10,852 nucleotides of DNA from Bacteroidota bacterium (GTDB lineage Bacteria; Bacteroidota; Bacteroidia; AKYH767-A; JABDAW01), in the NCBI GenBank assembly GCA_023251595.1, contig JAHEYM010000090.1:1-10852 (forward strand), written 5' to 3'. The notes under the pieces are model-generated. The model saw nothing but the letters and a program-made list of their open reading frames with translations. It ran no database searches and was not told the DNA's origin. Every line of letters starts with the position of its first letter. The first letter of the stretch is position 1. A program made the position numbers and the translations under genes. This document shows, piece after piece, positions 6,038 to 10,852 of the stretch.

Positions 6038-8785
6038 ATGAAAAACTTCACAAAATTACTAATGTTCATTTTGTTTATTATAGCTGTTAATAAAAAGGTG
6101 AATTCTCAAAACCCATACTGGCAGGCGGGAGGAAATATTAGCACTGGACTCGATGGTGTTACATCTGCAAATAATCAGTTGGGTACATTTGTTGGAAATC
6201 CAACCGATCTTAATTTCATCACGAATGGAAATACTAACATGACAATCCTCAACAGTAATGGTTATGTCGGCATTGGCACAGTCAATCCCGCACAGTTATT
6301 AGAAGTTACCGGCGGTAATATTCATATTTCCGGTGCGACGAACAGCTATATGCTTGGTGGATTTCCAATTATTTGGCACAATGGTATTACCTCGAACATT
6401 TATGTCGGTGTGGGAGCAGGAAATAGTTCGAGTACAGCATTAAAAAACACATTTGTTGGATATCAAGCCGGAACTTCAAGCACAAGTGTTCAGTACGGAG
6501 ACCTCAATACTTTTATTGGATATTGGGCAGGCACCCTTAATACTGAAGGACGGGGCAACACTTTTGTAGGCGTGAAAGCAGGAGAAAATAATTCTACTGG
6601 AAACTGGAATACTTTTACTGGTATACTAGCAGGTGATCAGAATGATGTTGGCAGTAAAAATTCTTATTATGGGAAAGAGGCTGGGTATAGTAACACATCC
6701 GGAGCTGGTAATACTTGTATAGGTGATCATTGTGGCTATTCGAACGTCTCTGGTTTTTATAACACGATGATCGGGTCTCAATGTGGAGAGCTCGCATATT
6801 CCTACGTAGCAGATAATTTATTTGGAGGGGTTGCAGCTGGTTACAGTGATAGAGGGGATAGAAATGTATTTATGGGTCGTTCTGCTGGTTTTTATCATAC
6901 TTGGGGGAATGAAAATACTTACTTGGGTTATAAAGCTCAAAATGACTGGACCAATTATTTATCATTAACAAAATCCACAACGCTCGGAGCCTATGCAACA
7001 GCATCTGCAGACGATCAGATGATTCTTGGTGATAACGACATCAATGTCGGTATTGGCCTTTCTGATGATGTAACATCAGGTCTTTTTGGCCCTCGGGATA
7101 AACTTGAAATAAATCTTGGCCTCTATGGAACTGACCCGGTACCAGTTGGAGATGCAAACTTTTATAGTGGATTACAATTTCGCGATTTGCTTTCTACAAA
7201 TATTCCGACTGCCAACCCTTCGTGTCCAAACTGTGCTGTGCTCAGTGTTGATGCCGCTGGTCGCGTGATATTAGTGAAGGAAAATAGTGGTGGCGTTGGA
7301 ATTGGTTTAGATATTTGTACAGGAACATTGTTACCGGCAGGTCCGAGTGCATTAGGAGCTTACGCAATGCAGATGAACGGAAATAATATTTCATTTTATG
7401 ATGGAGATCTTGTTCCTGCTCGTACTGATTATAATATTAATAGTTTTACTATTGGGTGGAAGTGCTTGGATCCGTTAGGAGCAAAATTCGACGTTTTGAG
7501 ACAGAATAGTTCCGGTTATCCGGTAGTAAATCCAATAGGAATCCGTGTTAATAATTGGGAAAAAGCTAAACCTGACGCGTTCGGAAACACTACATGTTAT
7601 GGTTTAGAAGCGGATGTGTTAGCACCAAATTTTTACAATTATGGAGGTAATTTTAATGTAAATGGTGGAACATGGAACATTGGAGCCAAATTTAATTGCA
7701 CGGATGGGTCTCTTGTTCCAACACATAATATCGGCATACAAACTCATGCTGCGAAGGCTACTGGTGTAAACACGGGTATTCTTGTAACGGTTGACGATGG
7801 CTTCTTTTCAGCGACAACCCAAACAGGGATTGACGTTTCCATTAACTGCTTTGGGATATCAAATACAAATTACGGTGGAAGGTTTAATGCGTATTCTGCA
7901 AACCCATGGAGTACCAATAATTACGGTGTTTACGCTTATGCGCCTGCGCCAAATGGTGCATTGCCATTTCCTAATACGAATTGGGCTGGTTATTTTAACG
8001 GAGCAGTATATGCATCGGGTTATATAGGTCCTTCAGATTCGATTTTCAAAACGAATGTTGATACAATTCCCGACGCAATAGGTATAATAAAACAATTACA
8101 ACCACATATATACAAATATGATACTTCGAACTATTCATATATGAGTTTTCCCGGAAGTCAGCAGTACGGTCTTATTGCTCAAGAGGTGGAACGTGTAATT
8201 CCAAATGTGGTATCGGGAGTAAACCATCCAGCACAGTTTGACACATTGGGAAATCAAATCTCTCCATCCCTTAATTTTAAAGCATTAAATTATACTGCTT
8301 TTATTCCGATTTTAATTCAGAGTGCGAAAACGCAACAAAATCTTATAGACACATTGACTGCTCATAATAATCTTCTGGAACAAACTGTTCAAAATTTATC
8401 TAATATCGTAAATAACTGCTGCGATTTGAATCAACGCCGTCAAAACATGAACGATAATGGAGGAAATGGTTCAGGCGAGAATAATAATATAGTTAATTTT
8501 CATTCTCTTTCATTATCAACCGAAGGTGTTATTTTATACCAGAATACTCCGAATCCATTTGGTAATGGCACAGAAATCAGATATTCTATTTCTGTTAATT
8601 TTTCCAATGCATCTATCGTGTTTTATGATGAATATGGAAAGAGAATAAAGGATTTCAATATTACGGAAAAAGGAGAAGGAGAATTAAAGATCGACGCGAG
8701 CAACCTCGCTTCAGGTGTTTATAATTATTCACTATTTGTAGATCAAAAGCTGATTGATTCGAAGAAAATGCTACATCAAAAATAG
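6038..8785 (+). CDS. Secreted fibre-like protein with S74 chaperone and T9SS sorting domains (B2)
   Basis: A 915-residue surface protein. In order: a signal peptide (1-23); one NF-TNG...GYVGIGT-NPAQLLEV unit (59-90); ten NTFVG--AG repeats (137-300), like trimeric adhesin heads; a long region (300-660) with phrases such as YGGRFNA and NYGVYAYAP but no domain I can name; a peptidase S74 intramolecular chaperone domain (about 666-765) opening with S666-D667-S-I-F-K671 and containing YGLIAQEVERVIP and LNYTAFIPILIQ; a coiled coil (about 764-793) ending in a Cys pair (794-795); a Gly/Asn linker; and a T9SS type A sorting domain (about 830-915, LYQNTPNPF and ASGVYNYSL). The spacing of Ser, Asp and Lys matches the autocleavage site of phage endosialidase S74 domains. 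It is probably a trimeric surface fibre, made together with A2. Trimerisation and cleavage are inferred from the family. Confidence 0.88.
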   Translation: MKNFTKLLMFILFIIAVNKKVNSQNPYWQAGGNISTGLDGVTSANNQLGTFVGNPTDLNFITNGNTNMTILNSNGYVGIGTVNPAQLLEVTGGNIHISGATNSYMLGGFPIIWHNGITSNIYVGVGAGNSSSTALKNTFVGYQAGTSSTSVQYGDLNTFIGYWAGTLNTEGRGNTFVGVKAGENNSTGNWNTFTGILAGDQNDVGSKNSYYGKEAGYSNTSGAGNTCIGDHCGYSNVSGFYNTMIGSQCGELAYSYVADNLFGGVAAGYSDRGDRNVFMGRSAGFYHTWGNENTYLGYKAQNDWTNYLSLTKSTTLGAYATASADDQMILGDNDINVGIGLSDDVTSGLFGPRDKLEINLGLYGTDPVPVGDANFYSGLQFRDLLSTNIPTANPSCPNCAVLSVDAAGRVILVKENSGGVGIGLDICTGTLLPAGPSALGAYAMQMNGNNISFYDGDLVPARTDYNINSFTIGWKCLDPLGAKFDVLRQNSSGYPVVNPIGIRVNNWEKAKPDAFGNTTCYGLEADVLAPNFYNYGGNFNVNGGTWNIGAKFNCTDGSLVPTHNIGIQTHAAKATGVNTGILVTVDDGFFSATTQTGIDVSINCFGISNTNYGGRFNAYSANPWSTNNYGVYAYAPAPNGALPFPNTNWAGYFNGAVYASGYIGPSDSIFKTNVDTIPDAIGIIKQLQPHIYKYDTSNYSYMSFPGSQQYGLIAQEVERVIPNVVSGVNHPAQFDTLGNQISPSLNFKALNYTAFIPILIQSAKTQQNLIDTLTAHNNLLEQTVQNLSNIVNNCCDLNQRRQNMNDNGGNGSGENNNIVNFHSLSLSTEGVILYQNTPNPFGNGTEIRYSISVNFSNASIVFYDEYGKRIKDFNITEKGEGELKIDASNLASGVYNYSLFVDQKLIDSKKMLHQK
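6446..6937 (+). repeat. Ten 17-residue repeats in the B2 head
   Basis: Ten units of the form N-T-F-hydrophobic-G-x-x-A-G begin at residues 137, 157, 174, 191, 208, 225, 242, 260, 276 and 293. The period is 17 residues in five of the nine steps in a row and within 16-20 overall. Units six and seven replace Ala with Cys (HCG, QCG). The DNA copies are well diverged, so this is an old protein repeat rather than a recent slippage array. Confidence 0.85.
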
Positions 8786-8820
8786 ACCCGATTCCTCGGT
8801 TCACCATTAATGTTTTTGCT

Positions 8821-8828
8821 TACCTTTG
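8821..8828 (+). promoter_or_regulatory. Bacteroidota-type -7 element for the exbD pair
   Basis: TACCTTTG, continuing as TACCTTTGCGCTC, matches the TAnnTTTG box and lies 22 bases before the ATG at 8851, as expected for a short leader. The matching -33 box is weak. It implies that the exbD genes can be transcribed independently of the block between them and exbB. Confidence 0.55.
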
Positions 8829-8850
8829 CGCTCTTGCAAAAAGGGTTTAA

Positions 8851-9390
8851 ATGAGCATGATGCGTCGCAGTCGTGAAAGAATGATGCCGGAGATACCGGC
8901 GGCATCGATGGCGGATATTGCTTTTCTGTTGCTTATCTTTTTTATACTCTCATCAAAAATGCAGGTGAATAAGGGATTGTCAGCAAAACTTCCTCCGTAT
9001 GTAGATTCGCTTCAGCAACAACAGATTCTTGAGATTCAGGATCGGAATATATATACAATTTCTTTGACTGCAAACAATGAATTTTTCTTTCGTGGTGAAG
9101 CCGGTCGTATTCAGTTTCTGAAAACGTATCTGAAAGAGTTTATTTCGAATCCGGAGAAAAAAAGCAATTTGTCTGAGAGTCCGGAGATGGCATTGGTGAA
9201 TCTTGAAATTGATCCAAACAGTGCGTACGATAACTATATAGGTATTCAAAATGCTGTTCGTGAAGCTTATAATGAATTACGTGATGAGGAAGCGCATAAA
9301 AGATATGGTAAGGTGTTGTCGTCGTTGGATACAGTTAAACGTGGTGAGATTGTCCGGATGATACCGATTAAGATTTCAGAAAGTGAATAG
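8851..9390 (+). CDS. exbD: Biopolymer transporter ExbD, first copy
   Basis: Inner-membrane subunit of the proton-driven ExbB/ExbD motor. The 179-residue protein has a short Arg/Met-rich cytoplasmic N-terminus, one membrane helix (about 21-38) that opens with SMADIAFLLLIFFIL, and a periplasmic domain. Asp22 at the start of the helix is the conserved proton-carrying residue of ExbD/TolR proteins. The periplasmic part is longer than in E. coli ExbD (141 residues) and includes a Lys/Glu-rich insertion, common in Bacteroidota. It lies 65 bases after B2, behind its own promoter-like element, and 74 bases before the second exbD. It probably works with the exbB at 2037 although the two are separated. 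Confidence 0.92.
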   Translation: MSMMRRSRERMMPEIPAASMADIAFLLLIFFILSSKMQVNKGLSAKLPPYVDSLQQQQILEIQDRNIYTISLTANNEFFFRGEAGRIQFLKTYLKEFISNPEKKSNLSESPEMALVNLEIDPNSAYDNYIGIQNAVREAYNELRDEEAHKRYGKVLSSLDTVKRGEIVRMIPIKISESE

Positions 9391-9430
9391 CTCGCACGAT
9401 GCTCCTGGTCTGGCTAAAAAGGTAATTTGG

Positions 9431-9454
9431 CTACAAAGGCGCAAAGGCACGAAG
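9431..9454. repeat. ACAAAGGC-type repeat between the exbD genes
   Basis: The sequence CTACAAAGGCGCAAAGGCAC, followed by GAAG, contains two near-identical units (CAAAGGCGC and CAAAGGCAC). I recognise it as resembling a widespread short repeat of intergenic DNA in Bacteroidota and other bacteria (CACAAAGGCACAAAG type). It occupies the 74-base gap between the two exbD genes, which is longer than expected for a tight operon. Confidence 0.45.
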
Positions 9455-9464
9455 AAATAAATAA

Positions 9465-9944
9465 ATGGAAAAATTCAGGAAACGTAGGGCATCAACAACG
9501 GCGAATTTTTCAACGGCATCGTTGCCTGATATTGTTTTTATGCTTTTATTTTTCTTCATGGTATCGACGAGTATGACGGGGGTTAGCAGTAAGTTGAAAG
9601 TGCAGGTTCCATTTTCAACCCAAAATAATAAACTCGATAAGAAAGTCCCGGTCAGCTATATATATGTGGGAAATGCCCGTAAAGACAGCGTTTCAAACAA
9701 CACGCAAAAAATTATGGTGCAGATGAACGAACATGTCGGGAGTATGGTTGATATCGAAGGATTTCTTAAAGACGAACGCTCATTTATCGATCCCGATGAT
9801 TTACCGGAATGGACAGTGATTTTAAGTTTTGATAAAGATATTAAAATGAGTCTGGTGAATGAGGTGAAGAGGGAGTTGAGGAAAGCGAATGCGCTGAAAA
9901 TTATTTATAGTACAGAGAATAAAAAGAATGGTCAGAAGCTATAA
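9465..9944 (+). CDS. exbD: Biopolymer transporter ExbD, second copy
   Basis: Second ExbD/TolR-family subunit, 159 residues. A basic N-terminus (EKFRKRR) leads into one membrane helix (about 21-38) starting with SLPDIVFMLLFFFMV; the conserved proton-carrying Asp is again residue 22. The periplasmic domain (about 40-159) ends with the family-like stretch WTVILSFDKDIKMSLVNEVKRELRKANALKIIYST. Sequence similarity to the first ExbD is low outside the helix, so the pair is an old, specialised duplication as in other Bacteroidota, where two distinct ExbDs usually accompany one ExbB. It is the last gene of the plus-strand group and converges on the CPBP gene, with an inverted repeat between them. Confidence 0.92.
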   Translation: MEKFRKRRASTTANFSTASLPDIVFMLLFFFMVSTSMTGVSSKLKVQVPFSTQNNKLDKKVPVSYIYVGNARKDSVSNNTQKIMVQMNEHVGSMVDIEGFLKDERSFIDPDDLPEWTVILSFDKDIKMSLVNEVKRELRKANALKIIYSTENKKNGQKL

Positions 9945-9957
9945 GAAAATCTTGCAA

Positions 9958-10095
9958 CACACCCCTGCCCCTCTTGAGAGGGGAATAAATTTTTGGTTTT
10001 ATTTTACCTTTTTATTGACTATGCACACGGGAGAAGGTATTTTTATTATCAATTACATATCAAACATTCCCCTCTCGAGAGGGGTAGGGGGTGTG
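9958..10095. repeat. Inverted pair of C/G-rich repeats, possible bidirectional terminator
   Basis: The arm at 9958-9986 is nearly the reverse complement of the arm at 10066-10095, with an AT-rich spacer of 79 bases between them. Each arm is itself self-complementary: CCCCTCTCGAGAGGGG (10069-10084) is a perfect 16-base palindrome, and the left copy (9968-9983) differs by one base. The element lies between convergent exbD and CPBP genes, where it could stop transcription from both sides. The right arm also encodes the end of the CPBP protein. The arms resemble the solo repeat at 1811-1833. It looks like a dispersed non-coding element; no target-site duplication is obvious. Confidence 0.75.
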
Positions 10096-10852
10096 ACCTC
10101 GACGCTCTTATGATTTGAACCCGTTTTTTTCAACCACAAAACTAATATTCCTGAAATAATAATACTAATAACTAATGCATACCATTGACTGCTATCTGAA
10201 CCTAATTTATCGGGATCGAAACTAATTTTATCGTGTTTTGCGAGATAAGTGAAAGTGACGGCGAGTGCGTTATTAATAAAATGTCCGGTGATGGAAATCC
10301 AAAGCGAACCAGACCAGAGTACCGAATAACCAAGTATTACCCCAAGAAACATGCGGGGAACGAAACCATAGAATTGCATGTGCATTGCAGAGAATAATGC
10401 GGCAGTCGTAAATATTGCGACATGATTATTTTTCATCCATTGTGTTAATAATTTCTGTAATAATCCGCGAAAAAGAAATTCTTCGCCGATTGCCGGAATT
10501 AATGCAATCATAAAAAGTGCAAATAAAAGTTCACCAAAAGAATTCAGGTTTAAAAAAACATCTGTTAGTTTCGCCGCTTGCTCTTCCGATGATTTCATCC
10601 ATTTTTCAACCGAAGAAAGAAAAGAAGGTAATGCGAGATGAGAATTTATTTCCGACAACCAATTGATGATCGGAATTGTTGCGAGCATCAGCAAACCCAG
10701 AATCAGAAATGACATAATTTTAGGTTTTGAGCTCAACTGTAGGTACCGGGCAGGTCGACCGTCGAAGAGAATCGCGAGAAAAATTGGGGGGAGAATAAAT
10801 GTTCCGATCGACGAAATAGTCTGCATCAATTTCGGCGAAGGAAGCATTGCGG
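10053..10852 (-). CDS. CPBP family intramembrane metalloprotease, 5' partial
   Basis: Multi-helix inner-membrane protein of the CPBP (Abi/CAAX protease-like) family. Numbering from the first ATG in the window (10847), it shows the glutamate pair motif GEEFLFRG (121-128; EE 122-123, Arg127), the second-motif His156 in LFSAMHMQF, and His189 with Asn192-Asn193 in ITGHFINNALA, so all putative metal-ligand motifs are present. The frame is open to the window edge, and the first visible residues (LMQTISSIGTFILPP) look like the second helix of Bacteroidota homologues, so about 50 N-terminal residues are probably missing. The last 13 residues (TPPTPLERGMFDM) are encoded by a repeat arm and are unlikely to be ancestral. 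The substrate is unknown. Confidence 0.88.
   Translation of the reverse strand, partial: AMLPSPKLMQTISSIGTFILPPIFLAILFDGRPARYLQLSSKPKIMSFLILGLLMLATIPIINWLSEINSHLALPSFLSSVEKWMKSSEEQAAKLTDVFLNLNSFGELLFALFMIALIPAIGEEFLFRGLLQKLLTQWMKNNHVAIFTTAALFSAMHMQFYGFVPRMFLGVILGYSVLWSGSLWISITGHFINNALAVTFTYLAKHDKISFDPDKLGSDSSQWYALVISIIISGILVLWLKKTGSNHKSVEVTPPTPLERGMFDM

Noticed and set aside
6038..8785. Prophage tail-fibre gene
   Set aside because: S74 domains are common in phage fibres, but this protein has a Sec signal peptide and a T9SS sorting domain, and no other phage gene is in the window.
9928..10113. 61-residue plus-strand open frame after the second exbD
   Set aside because: It overlaps the exbD end, runs through both repeat arms (HTPAPLERG, NIPLSRGVGG) and has no protein character of its own.

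Overview
The window looks like a chromosomal segment from a member of the Bacteroidota, probably a free-living Chitinophagales-, Sphingobacteriales- or Flavobacteriales-like lineage. The evidence is C-terminal type IX secretion (T9SS) sorting domains, TAnnTTTG-type promoter elements, an ExbB with a small membrane-protein partner and paired ExbDs, and families of short GC-rich intergenic repeats. No phage, plasmid, transposase, tRNA, rRNA or CRISPR feature was seen.

Layout. Positions 25-1740 (minus) hold recJ, a single-strand DNA exonuclease. Positions 1741-2036 are a divergent intergenic region with the recJ promoter, a small C/G-rich repeat and a large perfect inverted repeat. Positions 2037-3255 (plus) hold exbB and a 105-residue three-helix membrane protein. 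Positions 3256-8785 hold an AT-rich insert-like block of four secreted-protein genes arranged A1-B1-A2-B2. The A genes encode related proteins with a PNPSFE start, a jelly-roll-like core and a C-terminal sorting domain. The B genes encode fibre-like proteins. B1 is a short broken copy with a frameshift and a nonsense codon. B2 is a 915-residue protein with a 17-residue repeat head, a peptidase S74 intramolecular chaperone domain and then a T9SS sorting domain. Positions 8851-9944 hold two exbD genes. Positions 10053 to the right edge (minus) hold a CPBP-family membrane protease whose N-terminus lies outside the window.

How the genes relate. ExbB, the small membrane protein and the two ExbDs are expected to form one proton-driven motor that energises TonB-dependent outer-membrane transport. 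Here they are split by about 5.5 kb of surface-protein genes. The block has its own promoter-like sequence, with good -35 and -10 hexamers at 17 bp spacing and two palindromes just upstream. The exbD pair has a TAnnTTTG element of its own. This suggests that a duplicated two-gene surface module landed inside, or grew inside, a housekeeping motor operon.

The points most worth attention are: the A-B module and its tandem duplication; the order of S74 and sorting domain in B2, where self-cleavage would cut the fibre from its sorting signal; the two lesions in B1; the palindromes at the A1 promoter; and short repeats that supply the last residues of ExbB and of the CPBP protein.
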